Below are positions 50,283 to 57,910 of a stretch of 64,000 nucleotides of DNA, piece by piece. The notes under the pieces were generated by a model. The model was not told the DNA's origin, made no database searches, and worked only from the letters and a program-made list of their open reading frames with translations. The position numbers were made by a program, and so were the translations under genes. The stretch lies in contig CAWATM010000009.1 of assembly GCA_963784895.1 (NCBI GenBank), forward strand, positions 124,001 to 188,000, in the 5' to 3' direction. This stretch comes from Gaiellasilicea sp963784895. Its GTDB lineage: Bacteria; Actinomycetota; Thermoleophilia; Gaiellales; Gaiellaceae. The first letter of the stretch is position 1, and each line of letters begins with the position of its first letter.

Positions 50283-50944
50283 GGATCTCCTTTCAGGAGG
50301 AGCTGGACGCGCTCGAGAATTCGTTGCGCGCCGAGGGCGAGCTCGTCCTGCGTTCGCTCCGCGGCGCGGTCGAGGCGGTGTGCTCGCAGGACCTCGAGCT
50401 CGCCGACGAGGTGATCGCGTTCGACGACGACGTCGACTCGCAGTTCTTCGAGGTCGAGCAGGGGATCGAGCTGTTGCTCGCCCGGCAGACGCCCGTCGCG
50501 AGCGACCTCCGCCTCGTGCTGGCGCTGCTGAAGGACAACCTCCACCTCGAGCGGATGGGCGACCTCTGCGTCACGATCGCGAAGCTGACGAAGCTGACGA
50601 AGGGCCTGCCGCCCGACGAGGCGCTGCTCGAGGGGTTCAAGGAGATGGGCGAGCGCGCCGAGCAGATGATCCGCGTCGCGCTCCGCTCGCTGGAGCAGCG
50701 CGACCGCGTCGCGGCCGAGTCGCTGCTCGAGCTCGACGAGCTGATCGACCGCGCAAACCGCCGCGTCGTCAACCGGCTCCTGGAGCTCGGGCACGACATG
50801 GAGGCGCGCGAGTGGGGCCTGCGGATGATCCTCGTCTCACGCTGCCTGGAGCGGATCGGCGACCACGCCGTCGACATCGGCGAGCAGACCGCCTATCTCG
50901 TCACGGGCGAGTTCCGCGAGTTCACGGATGCCTCGCATCCGTAG
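50279..50944 (+). CDS. phoU: Phosphate uptake regulator PhoU
   Basis: The 221-residue protein is all-helical with the two PhoU repeats: RISFQEELDALENSLRAEGELVLRSLRGAVEAV, LADEVIAFDDDVDSQFFEVEQGIELLLARQTPVASDLRLVLALLKDNLHLERMGDLCVTIAK and LEQRDRVAAESLLELDELIDRANRRVVNRL ... LERIGDHAVDIGEQTAYL. The E/DxxxD clusters bind metal. It couples Pst activity to PhoR signalling. TTG start overlaps the pstB stop by 4 bp. Confidence 0.93.
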   Translation: MRISFQEELDALENSLRAEGELVLRSLRGAVEAVCSQDLELADEVIAFDDDVDSQFFEVEQGIELLLARQTPVASDLRLVLALLKDNLHLERMGDLCVTIAKLTKLTKGLPPDEALLEGFKEMGERAEQMIRVALRSLEQRDRVAAESLLELDELIDRANRRVVNRLLELGHDMEAREWGLRMILVSRCLERIGDHAVDIGEQTAYLVTGEFREFTDASHP

Positions 50945-50977
50945 CGCGCTACCACACAGGCACCGGATCTTCACCGT
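50945..50977 (+). promoter_or_regulatory. PHO box 3 (ATP-grasp gene promoter), weaker three-repeat site
   Basis: CGCTACCACAC, AGGCACCGGAT, CTTCACCGTTC keep the 11-bp register with ACC at the same position in each, starting immediately after the phoU stop codon and 43 bp before the next gene. Only the third repeat has the full TTCACC core, so affinity may be lower. Confidence 0.55.
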
Positions 50978-51019
50978 TCGGTAGCCCACGACAGCGGGGT
51001 TCTCTGCGATAGAGAATCA

Positions 51020-51874
51020 ATGCTGCTCGCGATCGTCGCCCAGCGCCGAACCGCCACGAATATCGCCCTTGCCGCGGCGGCGCCGCGCGGGGTCGACGCG
51101 CGCATCCTCGTCCCGGAGCAGGCCTCGTCAATGTTGCAGCCGGGAGCGGTTGCGCTCGGCCGGCTCGACGTCGTCGACGGTCTCGACGGCGTCGAGGACG
51201 GTCTCTGGGCGCTCGGCTCGCTTGCCGCGCGCGGCGTCGTCGTCCTCAACCGCGCCGGGGCGCTGCTCGCCGCGCACGACAAGCTGCTGACCGCGAAGGT
51301 GCTGCAGCGGGCGGGCCTGCCGCACCCGCGCACGCGGATCCTCCATCCCGGCGGTCAGGTGCCGGACTGGGAGGGGCCAGTCGTCGTCAAGCCGCGGTTC
51401 GGCAGCTGGGGCCGGGACGTCGAGCTCTGCAGCGACGAGATCTCCTTTCGCCGGCACCTTCGCTCGCTCGAGCAGCGGCTCTGGTTCCAGCAGCACGGCG
51501 CGCTCGTGCAGGAGCTCGTGCCGCCCGCCGGCGTCGACCTCAGAATCGTCGTCGCGGCCGGTGTGGCCGTGGGCGCGATCTCGCGCGTGGCCGCGCCCGG
51601 GGAGTGGCGGACGAACATCGCCCTCGGCGGTACCCGGGTCGCGGTCGAGCCGACGCCTGCCGCGCTCGAGCTCGCCGTCCGCGCGGCCGAGGCTGCCGGG
51701 GCAGACCTGACCGGCGTCGATCTGCTGCCCGACGGCGACGGCGGCCACACGGTGCTCGAGCTAAACGGCGCCGTCGACTTCACGCGCGAGTACCGGCTCG
51801 ACCGCGACCCGTTCGTCGCGGCCGCGGCCGAGCTGACGCGTCACGCCTGGGAGCCCGAAGAGGCCGTCGCCTAG
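51020..51874 (+). CDS. RimK/LysX-like ATP-grasp ligase
   Basis: The 284-residue protein has the ATP-grasp plan of RimK: an N-terminal Rossmann-like part, NRAGALLAAHDKLLTAKVLQRAGLPHPRT, VVVKPRFGSWGRDVELCSD (ATP-binding Lys and Gly-rich loop), QELVPPAGVDLRIVVAAGVAVGAISRVA, and the metal site VLELNGAVDFT. It would join an amino acid, often glutamate, to a carboxylate by an acyl phosphate. It lies between the pst operon and the second pstS, behind a PHO-box-like site. That suggests a phosphate-starvation role such as modifying a protein or making a phosphate-free metabolite, but this is inference. Confidence 0.8.
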   Translation: MLLAIVAQRRTATNIALAAAAPRGVDARILVPEQASSMLQPGAVALGRLDVVDGLDGVEDGLWALGSLAARGVVVLNRAGALLAAHDKLLTAKVLQRAGLPHPRTRILHPGGQVPDWEGPVVVKPRFGSWGRDVELCSDEISFRRHLRSLEQRLWFQQHGALVQELVPPAGVDLRIVVAAGVAVGAISRVAAPGEWRTNIALGGTRVAVEPTPAALELAVRAAEAAGADLTGVDLLPDGDGGHTVLELNGAVDFTREYRLDRDPFVAAAAELTRHAWEPEEAVA

Positions 51875-51879
51875 GCCAC

Positions 51880-51912
51880 GTTCACCACTCCGCCACCGGT
51901 CGTTCACCCTCT
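51880..51912 (+). promoter_or_regulatory. PHO box 4 (pstS2 promoter), three 11-bp repeats
   Basis: GTTCACCACTC, CGCCACCGGTC, GTTCACCCTCT run in 11-bp register, ending 68 bp upstream of the second pstS and oriented with it. The first and third repeats carry the full GTTCACC core. Confidence 0.75.
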
Positions 51913-51980
51913 TTCAGCCCACCGCGCGTCCTGCTGCTTCGACACTCCCGTCGACGTTGCAAGCAACTCAGGGGAGACAC

Positions 51981-52913
51981 ATGAAGAAGGCACTCGCACT
52001 CGCGGCCCTCGCGGCGGTGGTGCTCACTGCGGCGGCCACGGCCGGCGTGTCCGCGATCAGCGGGACGGTGACCGCGGACGGCTCGAGCACGCTCGGCCCG
52101 TACGCGATTGCAGCCGCGGAGGGATTTCAGAAGAAGAACAAGGACGCGCGCGTGACCGTCGGCATCTCCGGTACCGGCGGTGGCTTCGAGCGGTTCTGCC
52201 GTGGCGAGACGGACCTCTCGAACGCGTCGCGTCCGATGCGGCAGACCGAAGCGGTCAGGTGCCGCGACGCAGGCGTCAAGTGGGTCGCGTTCACCGTCGC
52301 CAACGACGGGCTCTCGGTCGTGGTCAACCGCCAGAACACGTGGGCGAACTGCCTGACCGTCGCCGAGCTGAAGAAGGTCTGGGAGCCGGGCTCCAAGGTC
52401 TCGAACTGGAACCAGATCCGGGACAGCTTCCCGAACGTGCCGCTGAAGCTCTTCGGCGCGGGCACCGACTCCGGCACGTTCGACTACTTCACGGAGGCGA
52501 TCAACGGCCGGGCGAGAGCGAGCCGCTCCGACTACCTCGCGACCGAGGACGACAACGTCGTCGTCCAGGGCGTCGAAGGCGAGCGCGGCGCGATGGGCTA
52601 CTTCGGCTACTCCTACTACGAGGAGAACAAGGACAAGCTGAAGGTGCTCGGGATCGACGCCGGCAAGGGTGCCGGCTGTGTGACGCCGACCGTCGCGAAC
52701 GTGCAGGCGAACAAGTACCGCCCGCTGTCGCGGCCTCTCTTCATCTACGCGAAGCGGACGTCCTTCAAGCGGCCCGTCGTCGCCGGCTACATCGGCTACA
52801 TCTTCAACAACGAGAAGGCGATCGCGAAGCGCTCCGGCTTCATCGCCCTCACCGACCGGCAGTTGAAGAAGGCCCGCTACCAGTACCTGCAGGCGCTGAA
52901 GGCCAATCAGTAA
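51981..52913 (+). CDS. pstS: Second phosphate-binding protein, PstS-like, secreted
   Basis: The 310-residue protein is a paralogue of the product at 46530, with the same binding loops (VTADGSSTLGPYAIAAAEGF, GISGTGGGFERFCRGETDLSNASR, FGAGTDSGTFDYFTEAING, LSRPLFIYAK). It has a cleavable signal peptide (MKKALALAALAAVVLTAAATAGVSA) instead of a lipobox, so it should be released or loosely held. It probably feeds the same PstCAB. It has its own PHO box. GGGGAG lies 6 nt before the ATG. Confidence 0.92.
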   Translation: MKKALALAALAAVVLTAAATAGVSAISGTVTADGSSTLGPYAIAAAEGFQKKNKDARVTVGISGTGGGFERFCRGETDLSNASRPMRQTEAVRCRDAGVKWVAFTVANDGLSVVVNRQNTWANCLTVAELKKVWEPGSKVSNWNQIRDSFPNVPLKLFGAGTDSGTFDYFTEAINGRARASRSDYLATEDDNVVVQGVEGERGAMGYFGYSYYEENKDKLKVLGIDAGKGAGCVTPTVANVQANKYRPLSRPLFIYAKRTSFKRPVVAGYIGYIFNNEKAIAKRSGFIALTDRQLKKARYQYLQALKANQ

Positions 52914-52924
52914 CCGGCCTTGAC

Positions 52925-52966
52925 ACATATCGACGCCCGTCTATATATTGACGGGCGTCGATATGT
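52925..52966. promoter_or_regulatory. ArsR operator: 17-bp perfect inverted repeat over the arsR start
   Basis: ACATATCGACGCCCGTC (52925-52941) and its exact complement GACGGGCGTCGATATGT (52950-52966) flank TATATATT, which could be the -10 region. The right arm contains the arsR start codon at 52963. Bound ArsR would therefore block its own promoter. The symmetry is far beyond chance. Confidence 0.8.
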
Positions 52967-53304
52967 CTGTTGCCGACCCAATCCTCTGCTGCGCGCCGCT
53001 CGCGTCCTCGACGCTCTCCGACGAAGAGGCGGCTGCGACCGCCGAGCTCTTCAAGGCGCTCGCGGATCCCGCGCGCGTTCGGATCGTCAACCTGATCGGG
53101 CAGTGCGGCGGCGAGGTTTGCGCCTGCGACCTGAACGAGCCCGTCGGACTGGCACAGCCGACCGTTTCCCACCATCTGAAGAAGCTCGTCGACGCCGGAC
53201 TGCTCGAGCGGGAGCAGCGCGGCAAGTGGGCGTACTTCTCACTCAACCGCGACGCCGTCGAGAAGCTCGCAGCCGTCGCCGACCTGAAGGGAGTGTGTTG
53301 CTGA
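52963..53304 (+). CDS. arsR: ArsR-family arsenic-responsive repressor
   Basis: The 113-residue protein has the ArsR/SmtB winged helix (AELFKALADPARVRIVNLIGQCGGEVCACDLNEPVGLAQPTVSHHLKKLVDAGLLERE). The ELCVCDL-like GEVCACDL site is the classical As(III)-binding motif of ArsR, and further Cys pairs lie at both ends (ILCCAP, GVCC). It represses arsR-arsM until arsenite binds. Its stop overlaps the arsM start by 1 bp. The ATG at 52963 lies inside the operator, so a leaderless or very short leader transcript is likely. Confidence 0.92.
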   Translation: MSVADPILCCAPLASSTLSDEEAAATAELFKALADPARVRIVNLIGQCGGEVCACDLNEPVGLAQPTVSHHLKKLVDAGLLEREQRGKWAYFSLNRDAVEKLAAVADLKGVCC

Positions 53305-54119
53305 TGAGCGCGACGGCCGACGAGCTGCGCGAGGAGGTGCGCCGCCGCTACGCGGAGTCGGCGCGGGCTGTGACCGAGGGAGCTCGGGGGAGCTGCGGTG
53401 GCGGCTCCTGCTGCGCGGGCGAGAGCGCTGCCGTGTTCGGCGAGGCGCTGTACGACGCGGAGCTCCGCAAAGAACTGCCCGAGGCGGCTGCACTGGCTTC
53501 GCTCGGGTGTGGCAATCCGATCATGGTCGCCGACCTGAACGAAGGCGAGACGGTGCTCGATCTCGGCTCCGGCGGTGGCATCGACGTGATCCTCTCCGCG
53601 AAGCGCGTGGGTGACACCGGGCTCGCGTTCGGGCTCGACATGACCGACGAGATGCTCGCTCTGGCACGCGTGAACGCCGCCGAGGCGGGCGTGCGCAACG
53701 CCGTCTTCCTCAAGGGCGTGATCGAGGAGATCCCGCTCCCGGCCGGCTCGGTCGACGTCGTGATCTCCAACTGCGTCATCAACCTCTCCACCGACAAGCC
53801 GGCCGTGCTGACGGAGATCGCGCGCGTGCTCGCGCCCGGCGGCCGCATCGGGGTCAGCGACGTCGTCGCGGAGGACCGGCTCTCGCCCGAGGAGCGGGCG
53901 GAGCGCGGCAGCTACGTCGGCTGCATCGCCGGCGCCCTTTCGGTTGCCGAGTACACGGCGGGCCTGGAGGCGGCGGGCTTCGAGGACGTGAGCGTCCAGT
54001 TCACGCACGAGGTGGCCGACGGGCTCCATGGTGCGATCGTCAAGGCCGTGAAGACGACGCGACCCGCGCAAAAGGGGCTGCCGGTGATCCAGCCGGCCGC
54101 AGGCGCCGGCTGCTGCTGA
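53304..54119 (+). CDS. arsM: Arsenite S-adenosylmethionine methyltransferase
   Basis: The 271-residue protein has the ArsM hallmarks: an N-terminal Cys cluster (GSCGGGSCCAG), LGCGNP, the SAM site VLDLGSGGGIDVILSAKRVG, GLDMTDEMLALARVNAAEAG, VDVVISNCVINLSTDKPAVLTEIARVLAPGGRIGVSDVV and a C-terminal CC. It converts arsenite to methylated, more volatile forms. With arsR it makes a two-gene operon embedded among phosphate uptake genes, where arsenate import would be the source of stress. Confidence 0.93.
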   Translation: MSATADELREEVRRRYAESARAVTEGARGSCGGGSCCAGESAAVFGEALYDAELRKELPEAAALASLGCGNPIMVADLNEGETVLDLGSGGGIDVILSAKRVGDTGLAFGLDMTDEMLALARVNAAEAGVRNAVFLKGVIEEIPLPAGSVDVVISNCVINLSTDKPAVLTEIARVLAPGGRIGVSDVVAEDRLSPEERAERGSYVGCIAGALSVAEYTAGLEAAGFEDVSVQFTHEVADGLHGAIVKAVKTTRPAQKGLPVIQPAAGAGCC

Positions 54120-54146
54120 CGAGGAGGGTTTGGCGGAAGAGCGGCT

Positions 54147-55241
54147 CTAGGCGGGCGCGGGGGCGGTCTGAAGCCGCCGCGTCTGCCAGCGCCGCGCCGA
54201 GAAGGCGAGCGCGGCGATCGCGCCTGCGAGCACGAAGACGATCAGATCGCCGGCCGGCAGCCGGGTGACGACCTCCATCACGGCGCCCACGAGGGCCGCG
54301 CACGGGATCGTCATCACCCAGGCGACGAGGATGTTGCCGGCGACGCCCCAACGGACTGCCGAGAGCCGGCGCGACGCGCCCGCGCCCATGACGCTGCCGG
54401 AGATCGTGTGGGTGGTCGAGACCGGGAAGCCGTAGTGGGCCGTCGTGAAGAGGATCGAGGCGCAGGCGGTCTGGGCGGCGAAGCCCTGCGGCGGATCGAG
54501 CTTCGCGATCCGCGTCCCGAGCGTCTTGATGATCCGCCAGCCGCCGGCGTAGGTGCCGAGCGCCATCGCGAGCGCGGCGCTGACGATCACCCAGGTCGGC
54601 GGGCGCTCCGCGTCGGCGGGGAGATGCCCGGTGGAGATGAGGGCCAGCATGATGATCCCCATCGTCTTCTGGGCGTCGTTCGTCCCGTGCGTGAAGGCGA
54701 CGAACCCTCCCGAGACGAGCTGCAGCCGCCGGAAGACGCGGTTGATGGTGCCGGGATTCCGGCGCTGGATGATCCAGACGATCGCGATCATCAGGGACGC
54801 GGCGAGCGCGATCCCGAGGAAAGGCGCGACGAGGGAGGGGATCAGGACCTTCTCCTTCAGCCCGCCCCACTTGATCACGTCGACGCCCGACGCCGCGACG
54901 GCCGAGCCGATGATGCCGCCGATCAGCGCGTGGCTGGAGCTCGAGGGCAGGCCGAGGTACCACGTGACGAGGTTCCAGGTGATCGCTCCGACGAGCCCCG
55001 CGAGGATGACGTCTAGAGTCACGGCCTCCTGGTCGACGATCCCCTTCGCGATCGTCGCCGCGACGGCGAACGACACGAACGCGCCGGCGAAGTTGAGGAT
55101 GGCGGCACTGATCACGGCGGCGCGCGGCGAGAGCGCCCGCGTCGAGACGCTGGTCGCGATCGAGTTCGCCGTGTCGTGGAAGCCGTTCGTGAAGTCGAAG
55201 AAGAGCGCGACCGCGACGACGGCCCAGAGCGTCAGGTTCAC
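54147..55241 (-). CDS. pit: Low-affinity inorganic phosphate transporter, PiT family
   Basis: The 364-residue protein has the two PiT repeats: FFDFTNGFHDTANSIATSVSTRALSPRAAVISAAILNFAGAF and SGGFVAFTHGTNDAQKTMGIIMLALI, with the PiT signature Asn/Asp residues, plus about ten membrane helices. It symports metal-phosphate with protons. The GTG start shares GTGA with the end of the DUF47 gene, so the two are co-translated. Pit also imports arsenate. Confidence 0.94.
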   Translation of the reverse strand: MNLTLWAVVAVALFFDFTNGFHDTANSIATSVSTRALSPRAAVISAAILNFAGAFVSFAVAATIAKGIVDQEAVTLDVILAGLVGAITWNLVTWYLGLPSSSSHALIGGIIGSAVAASGVDVIKWGGLKEKVLIPSLVAPFLGIALAASLMIAIVWIIQRRNPGTINRVFRRLQLVSGGFVAFTHGTNDAQKTMGIIMLALISTGHLPADAERPPTWVIVSAALAMALGTYAGGWRIIKTLGTRIAKLDPPQGFAAQTACASILFTTAHYGFPVSTTHTISGSVMGAGASRRLSAVRWGVAGNILVAWVMTIPCAALVGAVMEVVTRLPAGDLIVFVLAGAIAALAFSARRWQTRRLQTAPAPA

Positions 55242-55858
55242 GCGTTCTTGACGACGACGTTCGCGATCACGTTGGCTGCGCGCTCGGCCGCGTCGAGAGC
55301 CCGCTCGAGGCCGTCGTAGATGTCCTTCCAGCGGATCACGATCAGCGGGTCGATCCGGTCGTCGCGGAAGAGCGCCGCGATCGCGTCGTGGACGACGCGG
55401 TCGCCCTCGTCTTCGAACCGCTTCAGCTCGACGAGCGCGTCCTGGACGCCGCGCATCCCCTTCAGCCGGTTCAGCGCGATGGACAGCTGCTCGACCGCCT
55501 GCACGAGGATCGAGCACTGCTCGACGGCGTGCCTCGTCGTCGACTCGACGCCGTAGAGCTCGAGCAGGTCGCTCGCCTCCTCGATGTAGTCGACGACATC
55601 GTCGAGCGCCGTCGCGAGCTCGTAGATGTCCTCGCGGTCGAACGGGGTGATGTACTGGGTGTTCAGCAGCTGGATCAGGTCGTGCGTGATCCCGTCGCCC
55701 GTGGTCTCGATCGCCTTCACATCGGCCTGCGTGACCGACGAGTTCGGATACTCCCGGAAGCGCGTCTCGGCATGGCGGGCCGCGTCGAGCGCGTTCTCGC
55801 CCGCCTTGATGAAGAGGTCGTAGAACTCGGTCGGGCGGGGGACCAGGCTCAGGCGCAC
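55238..55858 (-). CDS. DUF47 PhoU-like accessory protein of the Pit transporter
   Basis: The 206-residue all-helical protein (FYDLFIKAGENALDAARHAETRFREYPN, TTGDGITHDLIQLLNTQYITPFDREDIYELATALDDVVDYIEEASDLLELYG) is the PhoU-like partner usually encoded just before pit. The conserved FDREDIYxL motif is present. It presumably regulates Pit gating. It starts at GTG, and an inverted PHO box ends 8 bp upstream. Confidence 0.92.
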   Translation of the reverse strand: MRLSLVPRPTEFYDLFIKAGENALDAARHAETRFREYPNSSVTQADVKAIETTGDGITHDLIQLLNTQYITPFDREDIYELATALDDVVDYIEEASDLLELYGVESTTRHAVEQCSILVQAVEQLSIALNRLKGMRGVQDALVELKRFEDEGDRVVHDAIAALFRDDRIDPLIVIRWKDIYDGLERALDAAERAANVIANVVVKNA

Positions 55859-55866
55859 CCGGCGGT

Positions 55867-55888
55867 GTTTACCAGATGTTCACCGCTA
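55867..55888 (+). promoter_or_regulatory. PHO box 5, two repeats, inverted relative to the DUF47-pit operon
   Basis: GTTTACCAGAT and GTTCACCGCTA run in 11-bp register on the plus strand, while the operon they precede is on the minus strand and starts only 8 bp away. In that position the site would cover the core promoter, which fits repression of low-affinity uptake during phosphate starvation. The effect is inferred. Confidence 0.6.
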
Positions 55889-55903
55889 CTCGGCGAAGAG
55901 CCG

Positions 55904-56965
55904 TCAGGCGAGTGCGTCGAGGAGCAGGCCCTGGAAGTGGGCGATCAGCTTCTCCGAGTCGCCCATCAGCCGCCCATGCTCCACTCCGCCGCCGCGAAGC
56001 CCCCGCTGGACGCGCTCGACGAGGACGCGGTCCTCCGCCCCGACCTGGCCGTCGAACTCGAGCATCTCCGCCACCCAGCTGTCGTCGACGTCGGCGCCGA
56101 CGAAGTAGTCGAGGAACCGCGCCGTCCTCTCCGGGCCGGTCGGCACGATCGGGCCGATCGAGAGGTTCGGATGACCCGGCATGATGTTCAGGGTCAGGTT
56201 GGGCCAGAGGAAGTGGAACTGGCCGCGCTCGACCGGGCCGCGCGGGTCGAAGTCACCCTTCCAGGCCTCGCGCACCGGACCGTACTGGGTCGAGAAGGTG
56301 CCGCTCTCCTCGAGCACGTAGGCGTCGACCGAGACGTTGACGACCTTCGAGAAGCCGGGGTGCGCGACCTGGCAGTGGTAGCACTCGAGGTAGTTCTCGC
56401 TGCACACCTTCCAGTTGGCGGCGTACTCGTCGCCGCTCACGCGTTTGAGGAAGCGGAGCGAATCGAGGTCGAGGCCGGAGGCCGCGACGAGGTCGGGTAG
56501 CTCGCCGAGCGTCCGCGCGAGCGGGTCCGCCTCCGGATCGGGGTTGACGAAGACGAGTGGCCCCCACGAGTCTGCCGACACGGGCACGAGGCCCAGGCTC
56601 TCCCTGTCGAAGCCGGGGACGAGCTCCGAGCGCGGCGCGGCGCGCAGTGAGCCGTTGAGCCCGTACGTCCAGGCGTGGTAGGGGCACTGGAGCGACGCGC
56701 GCCTGCCCTCGCCCTCGCAGACGAGCGAGCCGCGGTGGCGGCAGACGTTGAGGAACGCGCGCAGGCGGTTCTGCTCGTCGCGGACGACGACGATCGGGAC
56801 GCCGCCGAGGTCGCATGTGAAGAAGGCGCCGGCTTCCGCGACCTGGTCGGCGCGGCCGGCGTACTGCCACGTCCGGCGGAAGATCCGCTCCCGCTCGAGC
56901 CGGAGCACGGCCGGGTCGGAGTACCAGTCGAAGGGGAGCGTGCGGCCGTCGGCGATCGTCGCCAT
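55904..56965 (-). CDS. Rieske non-heme iron aromatic ring-hydroxylating oxygenase, alpha subunit-like
   Basis: The 353-residue protein has a Rieske [2Fe-2S] site (FLNVCRHRGSLVCEGEGRRASLQCPYHAWTYGLNG, two Cys and two His) and the mononuclear iron domain (VCSENYLECYHCQVAHPGF with the Asn/Glu-His-His pattern). Length is short of typical large subunits (about 430). The family oxidises aromatic or choline-type substrates using a separate reductase, none of which is encoded nearby. TAGATT lies 5 nt before the ATG. Confidence 0.88.
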   Translation of the reverse strand: MATIADGRTLPFDWYSDPAVLRLERERIFRRTWQYAGRADQVAEAGAFFTCDLGGVPIVVVRDEQNRLRAFLNVCRHRGSLVCEGEGRRASLQCPYHAWTYGLNGSLRAAPRSELVPGFDRESLGLVPVSADSWGPLVFVNPDPEADPLARTLGELPDLVAASGLDLDSLRFLKRVSGDEYAANWKVCSENYLECYHCQVAHPGFSKVVNVSVDAYVLEESGTFSTQYGPVREAWKGDFDPRGPVERGQFHFLWPNLTLNIMPGHPNLSIGPIVPTGPERTARFLDYFVGADVDDSWVAEMLEFDGQVGAEDRVLVERVQRGLRGGGVEHGRLMGDSEKLIAHFQGLLLDALA

Positions 56966-56996
56966 CGGCGAATCTAGCGCGCAGTACGCTCCGTCG

Positions 56997-57910
56997 GTGA
57001 TCCACCTCCGGCTCGTCGTCCCCGCGGACCTGGCGGAGAAGGTGCTCGCGCTGCTCGGGTCGCTCCCGTCGGCGCTGAACCTGATCCACCTGCCCGGCGC
57101 GGCACGTGCGCCGGAGGGCGACCTCGTCCTCGTCGACGTCGCGCGCGAGGACGCGAGCACCGTCATCGGCCGGCTGCAGCAGCTCGGCCTCGGCGAGCGC
57201 GGCACGATCGCGACGATCGAGATCGACGCGGCGGTGTCGAAGCTGGCGCTGGCCGCGGAGCAGGCGGCCGCCGGCTCGCCGGCCGACGCGGTCGTCTGGG
57301 AGCAGGTCGAGGCGCGCACCTCCGAGACGGCGGTCCTCTCGGGCAGCTTCCTCGCGTTCATGATCCTCGCGACGTTGATCGCGGCCGTCGGGATCGTCAC
57401 CGACTCGATCATCCTGATCATCGGCGCGATGATCGTCGGGCCGGAGTTCGGGCCGCTCGCCGGGCTCTGCGTCGCGCTCGTGCAGCATCGTCCCGACGCT
57501 GGCGCGGCGGTCGCTGACGGCGCTGCTCGTCGGCTTCCCGGTCGCGATCGCCTTCACCTATGCCGCGACGGTGCTGCTCCGGGCGCTGGGTCTCTTCCCG
57601 GAGGAGATCGGGCGGCACACGGAGACGCTCTTCATCTCCCATCCGAACCGCTACTCGGTGATCGTCGCGGTGCTTGCCGGCGTCGCCGGGATGGTTTCGT
57701 TGACGACCGCCAAGGCGGGCGCGTTGATCGGCGTGCTCGTGTCGGTGACGACTATCCCGGCCGCCGCGAACGTCGCCGTCGCCGCCGCCTACGGCGACTG
57801 GGGCGAGTGCGTCGGCGCGGTCGGCCAGCTCGTGATCAACCTGGTTGTGATCGTCGCCGCTGCGCTCGTCACGCTGGCGGTGCAGCGCGCTCGCCTCGCG
57901 GCGGCTCTAG
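56997..57910 (+). pseudogene. DUF389 membrane protein interrupted by a frameshift
   Basis: From a GTG with TACGCT 6 nt upstream, the protein reads IHLRLVVPADLAEKVLALLGSLPSALNL and reaches DUF389 helices (TLIAAVGIVTDSIILIIGAMIVGPEFGPLAGLCVALVQ). Near 57,485-57,500 the frame changes, continuing as PTLARRSLTALLVGFPVAIAFTYAATVLLRALGLFPEE and AKAGALIGVLVSVTTIPAAANVAVAAAYGDW. One extra base accounts for it. The end is uncertain because the second frame has no stop near the convergent DUF1206 gene; a further indel or readthrough is possible. I favour assembly error. Confidence 0.72.

Noticed and set aside
53304..54119. A second selenoprotein candidate in arsM, given its Cys-rich N-terminus
   Set aside because: All cysteine positions are encoded by TGC/TGT and the frame has no internal TGA.
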